Assembly: GCF_016055025.1 (NCBI RefSeq)
Contig: NZ_JAECVW010000010.1
DNA length: 64,000 nucleotides
Strand: one strand, 5' to 3'
Source: Thermoactinomyces intermedius
GTDB lineage: Bacteria; Bacillota; Bacilli; Thermoactinomycetales; Thermoactinomycetaceae
Under the pieces are notes generated by a model. The model ran no database searches and had not been told where the DNA came from. It saw nothing but the letters and a program-made list of their open reading frames with translations. The translations under genes were made by a program, and so were the position numbers. This document shows positions 24,980 to 33,241 of the stretch, one piece after another (positions within the stretch are counted from its first letter, which is position 1; each line of letters starts with the position of its first letter).

Positions 24980-26032
24980 ATGTTTAAGAGTCAAACCCCC
25001 AACAAAACGCCGGAGAATGGAACGGCAACCATTGAAACGATTCAACTGGGAATCGCAAAGCAAACCATTATGATACGGGGCCAAGACACCAGCCATCCGA
25101 TTCTCTTGTTTTTGCACGGGGGTCCTGGATTTGCGCCAATCGGGTTTATCAGGCATTATCAAGAAGAACTGGAAAAGCACTTTATCGTGGTTCATTGGGA
25201 TCAACGGGGAGCCGGAAAATCTTTTTCCGCCAAAATGGATCCGAAAACCATCAACCTTGACCAGTTCGTCTCAGATACGCATGAATTGGTTCAAATCCTC
25301 TTGGAACGTTTTAAACAGAAAAAAATCTATTTGGCTGCTCACTCTTGGGGCAGTATCATCGGAGCACGCTTTGCCAAAAAATATCCGTCTTTGCTCCACG
25401 CCTATATCGGCATCGGCCAAATGACGGATGTGCAAAAAAGCGTACTGCTCTCGTATCAGTTTGTATTGATTCATGCAAGGCAAAACCGGAAATTTCTGGC
25501 GATGCGGGCTTTGAAACGCATCGGCTATCCACCATATAAAGATTTGCGCCGTGTGCTGGTACAGCGCAAGTGGCTGACTCGTTTCGGGGGATTGATTCGG
25601 AAGGGAAACCTTTTTCAATATTTGTCCAAAGGTTTTTTTTCTTCGGAGTATACCCTTTTGGACTGGATTAAGTGGATCCGGGGCTACCGGACTTCTTTCA
25701 AACGGCTCATGCCCCAACTGATGCAAGTCAATCTTTTTGAGGAGATTCACGAACTGAAGGTTCCGGCTTATTTCTGTGTGGGCCGCTATGATTTTTACTC
25801 CCCTTTTGAGCTGCAGGAACAATTTTACGAGCAGCTGGATGCCCCCGTGAAAGACATGATTTGGTTTGAAAATTCGGCGCATGCGCCTCATCTTGAAGAA
25901 TCATCTTCGTTCCTCGTTTTGCTTTTGCGGGTTAAAGAAGAAAGCTTGTTATTCCAACAAAAAAAACTTCAAAATCAATCTCATCCAACGAACGGCAAAA
26001 ACGCGGAGCCGGCCGTCAAGCACGCGCCCTAA
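24980..26032 (+). CDS. alpha/beta hydrolase, proline iminopeptidase-like
   Basis: The 350-residue protein shows the oxyanion HGGPG motif, the VVHWDQRGAGKS block and the nucleophile elbow HSWGS. An acid residue lies in GRYDFYSPFE and the catalytic His in NSAHAPHLEE. This set is typical of S33 peptidase-like hydrolases. The last 35 residues form an extra polar tail. ATG 24980 (GGCAGGG upstream) gives the family-like N-terminus; ATG 24917 would add 21 residues. The substrate is unknown. Confidence 0.85.
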   Translation: MFKSQTPNKTPENGTATIETIQLGIAKQTIMIRGQDTSHPILLFLHGGPGFAPIGFIRHYQEELEKHFIVVHWDQRGAGKSFSAKMDPKTINLDQFVSDTHELVQILLERFKQKKIYLAAHSWGSIIGARFAKKYPSLLHAYIGIGQMTDVQKSVLLSYQFVLIHARQNRKFLAMRALKRIGYPPYKDLRRVLVQRKWLTRFGGLIRKGNLFQYLSKGFFSSEYTLLDWIKWIRGYRTSFKRLMPQLMQVNLFEEIHELKVPAYFCVGRYDFYSPFELQEQFYEQLDAPVKDMIWFENSAHAPHLEESSSFLVLLLRVKEESLLFQQKKLQNQSHPTNGKNAEPAVKHAP

Positions 26033-26204
26033 ACCGGTTTGGCCCGGATCTCGAATTTCTCATCTTTTACGGTTAACACATCAAAATTTTGCGTTCTTTT
26101 CCATCATGGCCGGCTATTGCTTTGTAATCATCTGAAATCTCTTGTGACTCTACAAAAAAAGGCTTTAGATCTCATGGAAAATATGAGAAAATAAGCTTAA
26201 GAGA

Positions 26205-26267
26205 AATTGATTGCTTCAATCAATTCCTCCTTAGCGGAAGTGGGACACCACAAAACCGAATAAGGAG
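26205..26267 (+). promoter_or_regulatory. structured leader that may mask the ribosome site of the next gene
   Basis: A perfect 9-bp inverted repeat with a 3-base loop (26205-26213 and 26217-26225) is followed by a second fold. CTCCTTA (26227-26233) pairs with TAAGGAG (26261-26267), which includes the ribosome site. CGG (26235-26237) pairs with CCG (26256-26258), and GTGG (26240-26243) pairs with CCAC (26248-26251). The stacked arrangement suggests translational control. No known riboswitch class was recognised. Confidence 0.45.
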
Positions 26268-26279
26268 AGGATGATTCAG

Positions 26280-26489
26280 TTGAATTATAAAGATGATTTG
26301 CATGGTGAAGACATTCTTTTGCCCGCTAATAAAACGGCTCCTTGTTCAATCTGTGGGAAAGAAGCATACTATGTTGAAATCAGCTTTGAATCCCCCATCT
26401 GTTCAAAAGAATGTGCAAAGCAGATGTGGAAAGAATATGTGGACACACAAGTATCCAGGAAATACAAAACGTTCAGTGATTTTTTATGA
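26280..26489 (+). CDS. small zinc-finger-like protein, unknown function
   Basis: The 69-residue protein carries CSIC...CSKEC (a four-cysteine set, CxxC and CxxxC 21 residues apart), which likely binds a metal, in a context similar to treble-clef or MYND-like knuckles. The rest is charged with a helical C-terminus. TTG 26280 has good spacing from AAGGAGAGG; ATG 26271 is too close to it. It is a single gene with its own leader structure and terminator. Confidence 0.65.
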   Translation: MNYKDDLHGEDILLPANKTAPCSICGKEAYYVEISFESPICSKECAKQMWKEYVDTQVSRKYKTFSDFL

Positions 26490-26506
26490 ATAAGCATAAA
26501 CGATGA

Positions 26507-26543
26507 AAAAACACCGCATAGTCCAAGCTATCGGTGTTTTTTT
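26507..26543 (+). terminator. bidirectional terminator
   Basis: AAAAACACCG and ATAG pair with CTAT and CGGTGTTTTT around a short loop, with one bulged base. It separates the small zinc-finger gene from the convergent membrane protein gene. Confidence 0.8.
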
Positions 26544-26555
26544 AATTTCTGTCCT

Positions 26556-27287
26556 TCACGGCCGGGTTTCCTGCACATGAAGAGGACCAATATTCATTTT
26601 TTTCAAAGGAATCGAATTCTCCAATTCCGCTTTTTGATCCACAAACCGGTATTCCGGCAAGAGTGTTTTTTTCTTTAAATCGACAGGCATCATGATCATG
26701 GCTTCCCCGTTGACATCCACCACAGCATAAGGCTTTGGTTCCTCCATGTACACCAGATATTCCTTTTGGTTCATAGCAATCAAATAGCCGCAAGCCCTGG
26801 AAATGGAAATCACCAGCACCATGAAAATCAGCCCGGCAATGAACCATTTTCGCTTGGAAACCATCCGGATCAACGCATAGGTAAAAGCAACATACAACAA
26901 AAAGAAAAACAGAAGCACTTCCACCGAATAATGGAACTCAAAACCCAACCGCAGCCCGAGCATAAATGCCACCGACCCGGGCAAAAAAACAGGTAAAACC
27001 CATTTTCCATACCGGGCCACGATCGGGTATTGCAAATAGGCCAAAAGCACAAGCGAAACGATCACAAACGCAAAAATGGAGAGAATGATGGCATTTAACC
27101 CCACGCCTGCATAAAGGGCAGGCAATCCAAAGTAAGCCTTGTAACTCACATCGGACAAATAAGCCGAAAAATACCCCAGTCCGGTGACCACCCCGATGGC
27201 AATTCCCTCAGACACTTTCATAAACGGAATGGAGTGCAGAAAAGTCTTTGGATTGTTTAGGAGTTGATCTTTTAACAGATTATTCAT
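26556..27287 (-). CDS. integral membrane protein, unknown function
   Basis: The 243-residue protein has about five transmembrane helices in residues 28-165. A C-terminal domain of about 70 residues follows (YLVYMEEPKPYAVVDVNGEAMIMMPVDLKKKTLLPEYRFVD...), probably a small soluble beta domain. AACAGGAGG precedes the ATG. No family was recognised. It lies alone between two terminators. Confidence 0.7.
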   Translation of the reverse strand: MNNLLKDQLLNNPKTFLHSIPFMKVSEGIAIGVVTGLGYFSAYLSDVSYKAYFGLPALYAGVGLNAIILSIFAFVIVSLVLLAYLQYPIVARYGKWVLPVFLPGSVAFMLGLRLGFEFHYSVEVLLFFFLLYVAFTYALIRMVSKRKWFIAGLIFMVLVISISRACGYLIAMNQKEYLVYMEEPKPYAVVDVNGEAMIMMPVDLKKKTLLPEYRFVDQKAELENSIPLKKMNIGPLHVQETRP

Positions 27288-27381
27288 GTTTCCTCCTGTT
27301 TTTTTAAAACGTGATCAATTTAACATAAAATAATTGATTATTAATCTATAATTCTTTTATATCTCCAGAGCCATTATATAC

Positions 27382-27419
27382 AAAAACAAAAGCCTCTTGC
27401 TATCCAACAAGAGGCTTTT
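27382..27419 (-). terminator. terminator of the cta operon
   Basis: AAAAGCCTCTTG (27388-27399) pairs perfectly with CAAGAGGCTTTT (27408-27419). The minus strand continues with TTTTTG. Confidence 0.9.
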
Positions 27420-27429
27420 GCAATGACCT

Positions 27430-27738
27430 TTACATCAAAAAGATTCCTACAACACAAACGACTGCGAAGAAAATGCCTGCCACAATAAATATCCTGTAGA
27501 AAGCCGTTCCTTTTTGATCCAGATGCATAAACGTAAACAGCTGCAGAAACACCTGCAACGCACCCAGGATCAAAAGAACCGGCAAGACCAGGTGTTCCGG
27601 TGCCACATCGGTGGCGACCAGGTAAAAAGCAGCCGCTGTCAACACGATCATCACGGCAAACGAAATGAGATGCTTCGTCACGCGCTCTGATTTATTGGCA
27701 GACTGTCCGTTTGAAGACTGACTGACTTGTTGTGCCAC
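27430..27738 (-). CDS. ctaF: cytochrome caa3 oxidase subunit IV
   Basis: The 102-residue protein has three transmembrane helices (about 24-43, 49-70, 80-101) and the subunit IV pattern HLVLPVLLILGALQVFLQLFTFMHLDQKG. It assists assembly and stability of the oxidase. It starts at GTG 27738 after AAGGTGGG, 4 bases after ctaE, and is the last gene of the operon. Confidence 0.93.
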   Translation of the reverse strand: MAQQVSQSSNGQSANKSERVTKHLISFAVMIVLTAAAFYLVATDVAPEHLVLPVLLILGALQVFLQLFTFMHLDQKGTAFYRIFIVAGIFFAVVCVVGIFLM

Positions 27739-27741
27739 CGT

Positions 27742-28356
27742 TTAGCCCACCTTTCCCAAAAGATAAACCAGGGTAAAGATAAACACCCAAACCACGTCAA
27801 TAAAGTGCCAATACAAACTGGAAAGGAATAATTTTGGCGCCGTTTCTTTTGTGATCCCACGTTTGGCCGCCTGAATCATCAACCCCGAAATCCAGAAAAT
27901 CCCAAACGTGACGTGCGCACCATGGGTACCGACCAGGGCATAAAAAGCGGAACCAAAAGCACTGCTCATAAAAGTATGCCCCAAGCTGACATAATGAATG
28001 AACTCATCAATTTCCAGCACCAAAAAAGCCAGACCAAGCAGAACCGTGACTCCCAGCCATGCCAGGGTTCCCTTCAAATGACGCTGGTTCATTTTCACCA
28101 TCGCAAGCACACTGGTCAAACTGCTTGTCAAAAGGATCGCCGTGGTGACCGCAACCAGTTCCAAATCAAATAACTCGTTACTGTCCGGTCCACCCATGTT
28201 TTGGCTGCGAAGAGCCAAATAAGAACCAAACAAACAAGCGAACAAGACGGTTTCCGCTCCCAAAAAGAGCCAGAAGCCCAAGACTTTGTTTTTCCCTTCC
28301 AGCGTGGCCGTTTCCAGATGTTGAGGTTTTTGGGCCGCTTCCGTTTGGGCTGCCAT
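27742..28356 (-). CDS. ctaE: cytochrome caa3 oxidase subunit III
   Basis: The 204-residue protein has five predicted helices and family motifs GAETVLFACLFGSYLALR, ALVGTHGAHVTFGIFWI and YWHFIDVVWVFIFTLVYL. It starts at ATG 28356, overlapping the ctaD stop by one base (TAATG), which indicates translational coupling. Confidence 0.95.
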   Translation of the reverse strand: MAAQTEAAQKPQHLETATLEGKNKVLGFWLFLGAETVLFACLFGSYLALRSQNMGGPDSNELFDLELVAVTTAILLTSSLTSVLAMVKMNQRHLKGTLAWLGVTVLLGLAFLVLEIDEFIHYVSLGHTFMSSAFGSAFYALVGTHGAHVTFGIFWISGLMIQAAKRGITKETAPKLFLSSLYWHFIDVVWVFIFTLVYLLGKVG

Positions 28357-30272
28357 TATGCCTTAACCCCCTTTTCTTTGTCAATTTCCTCCGGATCGAT
28401 ATGATAGCCATGATCCTGCTCAAAAGAGCGTATAAACATGGCAACGAAGACGACAATGATCCCGATGATCGCCGCACTGAAATCGCCACGGGCAATGAAT
28501 CCCAAACCGGCTACAAACAAGCCTAATGCCATCAAAAGAGGAATATAGGTCGGGGATGGCATATGAATGGGGCCCAACGGTTCAGCCGGTTGCATTTCTT
28601 TGTTTCCGGCCTGCTTTTCAAGCCACCATGCATCATAACCACGCACCAAAGGCGTTTGTTTAAAGTTATATTCCGGAGCCGGCGAAGAAATCGACCATTC
28701 CAAAGTCCGTCCATTCCACGGATCTCCCGATGCTTTTTCGCCTTTTTTGAAAGTCAGAACAATATTAAGCGCAAATGCAATTGTACCAATTGCCATGAAG
28801 AATGCACCAATGGTACTGATGAAGTTCAAGGTTTCCAACCCGGCCTCTGCTTGGTAAGTAAACACCCGGCGCGGCATACCGTACAGTCCCAAGAAGTGTT
28901 GCGGGAAGAAGGTGAGATGGAAACCGATAAAGAAAGTCCAGAAATGAACTTTACCCAATTTTTCGTTTAACAGTTTCCCGAACATTTTCGGCCACCAATA
29001 ATAGGCACCGGCAAATAATGCAAATACGGTTCCTCCGATTAATACATAGTGGAAGTGTGCCACGACGAAATAGGTATCATGGTATTGGAAGTCCGCAGGC
29101 GGCGAAGCCACCATCACCCCGGTCATACCCCCCATCACAAAAGTGGGAATGAACCCGAGGGCAAACAACATGGGGGTTTTAAAGCGGATTTCCCCACCCC
29201 ACATAGTAAACAACCAGTTGAAGACCTTGATCCCCGTCGGAATCGCAATGGTCATGGTCGCGATCCCGAAAATGGAGTTTGCAACCGGTCCCAGTCCGAC
29301 GGTAAACATATGGTGAACCCACACCATGAACCCGAGGAAAGAAATCAACACCGTTGCAAAGACCATGGATGTATATCCGAACAGACGCTTTTTCGAGAAC
29401 GTGCTGATGACCTCGGACATGATTCCAAACGCCGGCAAAATCACGATGTATACTTCCGGATGCCCGAAGATCCAGAACAAGTGTTGCCACAGCACGGCGC
29501 TGCCGCCCATCGTGTAATCGAAAAAGTTTGCACCAAACAAGCGGTCAAACATCAACAGCAACAAGCCGACGGTTAATGGCGGCATGGCAAAAATGATCAA
29601 TGCGGACGTTGCAAACGTCGTCCATGTAAACAGCGGCAATCTCAGGAATGTCATTCCGGGAGCCCGCATGTTGATAATGGTCACCAGGAAGTTGATCCCG
29701 CTGAGCAACGTCCCGATCCCGGAAATCTGCAAACCGATCACATAGTAGTCCACACCCGGCCCGGGGCTGTATTCATTCAGGGCCAACCCCACATAGGAGG
29801 TCCAACCGGCATCGGGTGCCCCACCAAAAATCCAACTGAGGTTTAAAATGATTCCCCCCGCTGTAAAAAGCCAGAACCCGAGTGAGTTCAAAAACGGAAA
29901 CGCAACATCACGCGCACCGATTTGAAGCGGAACCACCGCGTTCATCAACCCGAAAATCAAAGGCATCGCAGCAAGGAAAATCATCGTGGTTCCGTGCATG
30001 GTTAACACTTGGTTAAAGGTGTCGCCAACAATAAAGTCATTTTGGGGAACAATGAGCTGCAACCGCAGCAACAAGGCTTCAATTCCCCCGATGACAAAGA
30101 AAACAATCCCGGAAATAAAATACATAATCCCGATTTTCTTATGGTCCACCGTGGTAAGCCATTCCCAAACTTTGCTCTTCTTTACGAGACTGAGCAAGTT
30201 TTTGTTATAGCCTCCCGTAAAGATCGCCCATATGAAAAGAGCAAAGACGATCAATATCAAGAGCGTACCCAT
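28356..30272 (-). CDS. ctaD: cytochrome caa3 oxidase subunit I
   Basis: The 638-residue catalytic subunit carries the low-spin haem and the haem a3-CuB site. Visible motifs are the CuB ligands in WIFGHPEVYIVILP with the cross-linked Tyr, VWVHHMFTVG, and the haem ligands in YFVVAHFHYVLIGG. The C-terminal extension beyond 560 residues is usual for caa3-type subunit I. The start follows AGAAGGAGGG. Confidence 0.97.
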   Translation of the reverse strand: MGTLLILIVFALFIWAIFTGGYNKNLLSLVKKSKVWEWLTTVDHKKIGIMYFISGIVFFVIGGIEALLLRLQLIVPQNDFIVGDTFNQVLTMHGTTMIFLAAMPLIFGLMNAVVPLQIGARDVAFPFLNSLGFWLFTAGGIILNLSWIFGGAPDAGWTSYVGLALNEYSPGPGVDYYVIGLQISGIGTLLSGINFLVTIINMRAPGMTFLRLPLFTWTTFATSALIIFAMPPLTVGLLLLMFDRLFGANFFDYTMGGSAVLWQHLFWIFGHPEVYIVILPAFGIMSEVISTFSKKRLFGYTSMVFATVLISFLGFMVWVHHMFTVGLGPVANSIFGIATMTIAIPTGIKVFNWLFTMWGGEIRFKTPMLFALGFIPTFVMGGMTGVMVASPPADFQYHDTYFVVAHFHYVLIGGTVFALFAGAYYWWPKMFGKLLNEKLGKVHFWTFFIGFHLTFFPQHFLGLYGMPRRVFTYQAEAGLETLNFISTIGAFFMAIGTIAFALNIVLTFKKGEKASGDPWNGRTLEWSISSPAPEYNFKQTPLVRGYDAWWLEKQAGNKEMQPAEPLGPIHMPSPTYIPLLMALGLFVAGLGFIARGDFSAAIIGIIVVFVAMFIRSFEQDHGYHIDPEEIDKEKGVKA

Positions 30273-30319
30273 GGTGTTCCCTCCTTCTAACGTGATCCGT
30301 TACGATACGATGTGAAAAG

Positions 30320-31318
30320 TTATTTTCTGCTCATCAAATACTCCACAAGCGCTTCCATTTCTTGCGGTTCTAAATAGTCAATTTTCGGCATTCTTGCACC
30401 CGGTTTCACCGCGGTCGGGTCTTTCAGCCATTTTTTCAGATTCTCTTCGTCATGCGGCAAAATCCCTGCAATGGTGGAACGTGTTCCAAACTTGGTCAAA
30501 TCCGGTCCTTTGATGTTTTTGTTGGTTCCGGCATGACAACCCAGACAGTTTTGGTTAAACAATGCTTCCCCTTGTTTTTGCTGAGCGGTTTGAACGGTGG
30601 ATGGTTGTTTCATTTGTGCCACCCATTTGTTAAAGTCGCTTTCTTCTTGAGCGATCACTTTAAAGTCCATTAAAGCATGGCCCGCTCCACACAATTCTGC
30701 ACATTTTCCTTGGTAAACACCCGGTTTTTTGGCATCCAGAACCAAAGTGTTCGTACGTCCGGGGACGACGTCCACTTTTCCGCCGAGCGCTGGAATCCAG
30801 AAGGAGTGCAGAACGTCTTTCCCTTCAATGATAAAATTCACTTTTTTCCCTACCGGGATATGTAGCTCTTGGGCTGTTTTGATTCCCAGGTCAGGGTACT
30901 GAAACTCCCACCAATATTGATACCCCGTCACCTTCACCGTGATGGAGTCTTCTGAAGCTTTTATTTCCGACATGTTAAACGTGTATTTGACTGTCGGAAT
31001 TGCCAAGATCGTAAGCAAAATGATCGGAATAGCAGTCCAGATGATTTCCAGAACATTGTTTCCGTGAACTTGTTCCGGCATCACATCTTTGCCTTTCCGT
31101 TTTCTGTACCGGATCAGCACATAGATATAGATGGTAATAACAACCGCAAAGACGCCCAACATGATGAATAAGGCTAATTTAATCATATCAAGCGACATCT
31201 CACCCGATGTCCCTTTCGGTTTCAAAACACTGAAACCGTCTACCCCGGAACATCCAGTGAGCGCCAGAGACATAAGTGCGAATAAACTTAATACTCGCCA
31301 TGCGCCTTTTCGACTCAC
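30320..31318 (-). CDS. ctaC: cytochrome caa3 oxidase subunit II with fused cytochrome c
   Basis: The 332-residue lipoprotein has a signal with lipobox LALTGC, two transmembrane helices and the CuA cupredoxin domain (HSFWIPALGGKVDVVPGR and CAELCGAGHALM). A C-terminal cytochrome c domain (NCLGCHAG, with MP near KIDY as axial region) follows. It takes electrons from cytochrome c. GTG 31318 is chosen because GAGGTAGG lies upstream; a longer reading to 31390 adds residues with no signal function. Confidence 0.94.
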   Translation of the reverse strand: MSRKGAWRVLSLFALMSLALTGCSGVDGFSVLKPKGTSGEMSLDMIKLALFIMLGVFAVVITIYIYVLIRYRKRKGKDVMPEQVHGNNVLEIIWTAIPIILLTILAIPTVKYTFNMSEIKASEDSITVKVTGYQYWWEFQYPDLGIKTAQELHIPVGKKVNFIIEGKDVLHSFWIPALGGKVDVVPGRTNTLVLDAKKPGVYQGKCAELCGAGHALMDFKVIAQEESDFNKWVAQMKQPSTVQTAQQKQGEALFNQNCLGCHAGTNKNIKGPDLTKFGTRSTIAGILPHDEENLKKWLKDPTAVKPGARMPKIDYLEPQEMEALVEYLMSRK

Positions 31319-31440
31319 CACATTTCCTACCTCGCTTTCTGTAAGGTTGATCCGACCCCGATCAACCGAAGCCGGACCAATTATTTTCACAGTGCATCAG
31401 ATATATTTATATCAAGCTCATGATAAGCACTGTATCGTAT

Positions 31441-32391
31441 TTATAAAATGCGCATCAAATCACGAATCAAAACATCGATCACCATCGAAAGCAAAATCAC
31501 CGTCAAGTAAATCAAAGAATAAAAAAACATCTGATTTGCCCACTTGATATCATCTTTTGCAGAAAAGCCGCGGATGGATAAAACGACATAAATCCCACCC
31601 AGCACAAGTGACATAATCAGATAAAACCATCCCAAAGTCCCTGTGTAAAACAACAAATAAGAAGAAGGAAGCAAAAGAATCGTAAAGAACAGGGTTTGTT
31701 TCTTGGTCTCTTGAAACCCTTTGACGACCGGCAACATCGGAACTCCTGCCTGACGGTACTCTTCCACACGCCGCATCGCAAGGGCAAAAAAGTGAGGAGG
31801 TTGCCACATAAACAAAATGAGAAAGAGTGCCCAAGCATTCAAATCGATGGCCGGATTGGCCGCAACCCAACCGATCATCGGCGGAACAGCTCCTGAAATA
31901 CCTCCAACCACTGTGTTTAAAGTACTGGTTCTTTTTAACCATAAACTATAAATCAAAACATATACCATTACCCCGATAAATGCAACAAATGCAGCTAGAA
32001 CATTTACACCGACAGCCAATATCATGAGTCCCGAAAGAGTTAATGTCAGACCATACCATAAAGCGGTGGTCGGTTTGATTCTTCCGTCAGCCACCGGGCG
32101 GCTCTTGGTACGTTCCATCAACGGGTCAATATCCCGGTCGATAAAATTGTTCAACGTGCAACTGCCTGCAATCGTAAGTGCAGTTCCGAGCAAAGTCAGG
32201 ATCAAAATTAACGGATTCAAATCCGTCAATCCCGCCGCTACCAAATATCCTGCAAACGTGGCAATCAAATTACTCTTATTAATCCCCGGTTTCGTAATTT
32301 CTATATAATCACGCCAGGAGGCCTTATTTTTCGACTCCACAGAATCTAACATCTGCTCAGATGCGGTTTGCTCGGACACAGTATGATTCAC
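31441..32391 (-). CDS. ctaB: protohaem IX farnesyltransferase (haem O synthase)
   Basis: The 316-residue UbiA-family prenyltransferase has the first Asp-rich motif NNFIDRDIDPLMERTKSR and about nine helices; it makes haem O from haem B. GTG 32391 follows AAAGGAGG. It is the first gene of ctaBCDEF. CtaA, which turns haem O into haem A, is not in the window. Confidence 0.95.
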   Translation of the reverse strand: MNHTVSEQTASEQMLDSVESKNKASWRDYIEITKPGINKSNLIATFAGYLVAAGLTDLNPLILILTLLGTALTIAGSCTLNNFIDRDIDPLMERTKSRPVADGRIKPTTALWYGLTLTLSGLMILAVGVNVLAAFVAFIGVMVYVLIYSLWLKRTSTLNTVVGGISGAVPPMIGWVAANPAIDLNAWALFLILFMWQPPHFFALAMRRVEEYRQAGVPMLPVVKGFQETKKQTLFFTILLLPSSYLLFYTGTLGWFYLIMSLVLGGIYVVLSIRGFSAKDDIKWANQMFFYSLIYLTVILLSMVIDVLIRDLMRIL

Positions 32392-32818
32392 CCGTACAAA
32401 CCTCCTTTCTACCAAGAAACCATCTTCAACAGGAAATGACTGTTGAAGAAAGAAAGCGATATAATTTAACATAATACAAACAAAGAAAAAAACACAAATT
32501 CCTTGACCTGCTCTTTTGTTCTCTTTCTCAGGCGTATTGCAAAAAAAGAGCTACTTTTTGCCTAATTACCATCATCATTTTAGATGATAGAACCCCTTCG
32601 TGCAAGAGCAGGAAATAAGCACTGCCGTGCGCTTAAACGGTTTCCTTCATTTTTATTATTGCCCCCGCTGCCCTTTTTTCTGCAAAAACCTTTTCACTCA
32701 TTAGTCTAATCGATTGTTCCAAACGGAAGATGACATATTTGTGAACATTTTTTCGGCCGGCAACGGCAACGGATGCCAATTGCCGGCTTAACCAAAAAAA
32801 GGTTTTTTAATGGGTGAA
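32392..32818 (-). other. ctaB leader region with long inverted repeat
   Basis: No gene is seen here. On the minus strand CCTGCTCTT (32604-32612) can pair with AAGAGCAGG (32507-32515), enclosing about 90 bases. These include an AT-rich hairpin (GCAAAAA with TTTTTGC, about 32539-32560) and CATC-GATG near 32571-32588. This may be a leader element controlling the oxidase operon or a set of regulator sites. The promoter could not be fixed. Confidence 0.35.
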
Positions 32819-33229
32819 TTATGAAATAATGGGTTTGTTTTTCAGCCATTTGACCGCTTCCAGGCAAGTACCGGATTCAACCGGAATTTGCCTTAACTCA
32901 TCCATCAGCATATACACATGCTGAAGGCCGGAAGTTTCCCCGGCTTGCCGGGCTTTTCCTTTTGCCAATTCTTCCAGGTTGTTTAATCCCGGCCCTTTGT
33001 CCCGGACTTGAATCTTCAACCCCTTGCGTCCTCCTTCATCCTTTACCGGGGAAATGGTCAAAATTCCCTTGTCGGCATATTGCACCACATTTTGGGCCAG
33101 TTCCGACATGGACTGGACAATCCGCGATTGTTCCAGTTCGTCAAAACCGATTTCCTTTGCCATTTCCCTCACTTCACTCCGTATGTGGACAATATCCTCT
33201 TCTGCATGGATCTCAAATCTTTTCCGCAT
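32819..33229 (-). CDS. RsbT-like serine kinase/anti-sigma factor ATPase
   Basis: This 136-residue GHKL ATPase has the N box MSELAQN, the G1 box VRDKGPGL and a G2-like SGLQHVYMLMDEL. The pattern VREMAKEIGFDELEQSRIVQSMSELAQN is closest to RsbT, which phosphorylates STAS proteins and switches on the stress phosphatase. No RsbS, RsbR or sigma-B gene is adjacent, so the partner is not known. It begins 12 bases after the ABC exporter gene upstream and is probably co-transcribed with it. Confidence 0.8.
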   Translation of the reverse strand: MRKRFEIHAEEDIVHIRSEVREMAKEIGFDELEQSRIVQSMSELAQNVVQYADKGILTISPVKDEGGRKGLKIQVRDKGPGLNNLEELAKGKARQAGETSGLQHVYMLMDELRQIPVESGTCLEAVKWLKNKPIIS

Positions 33230-33241
33230 GTTTCCCCTCCA

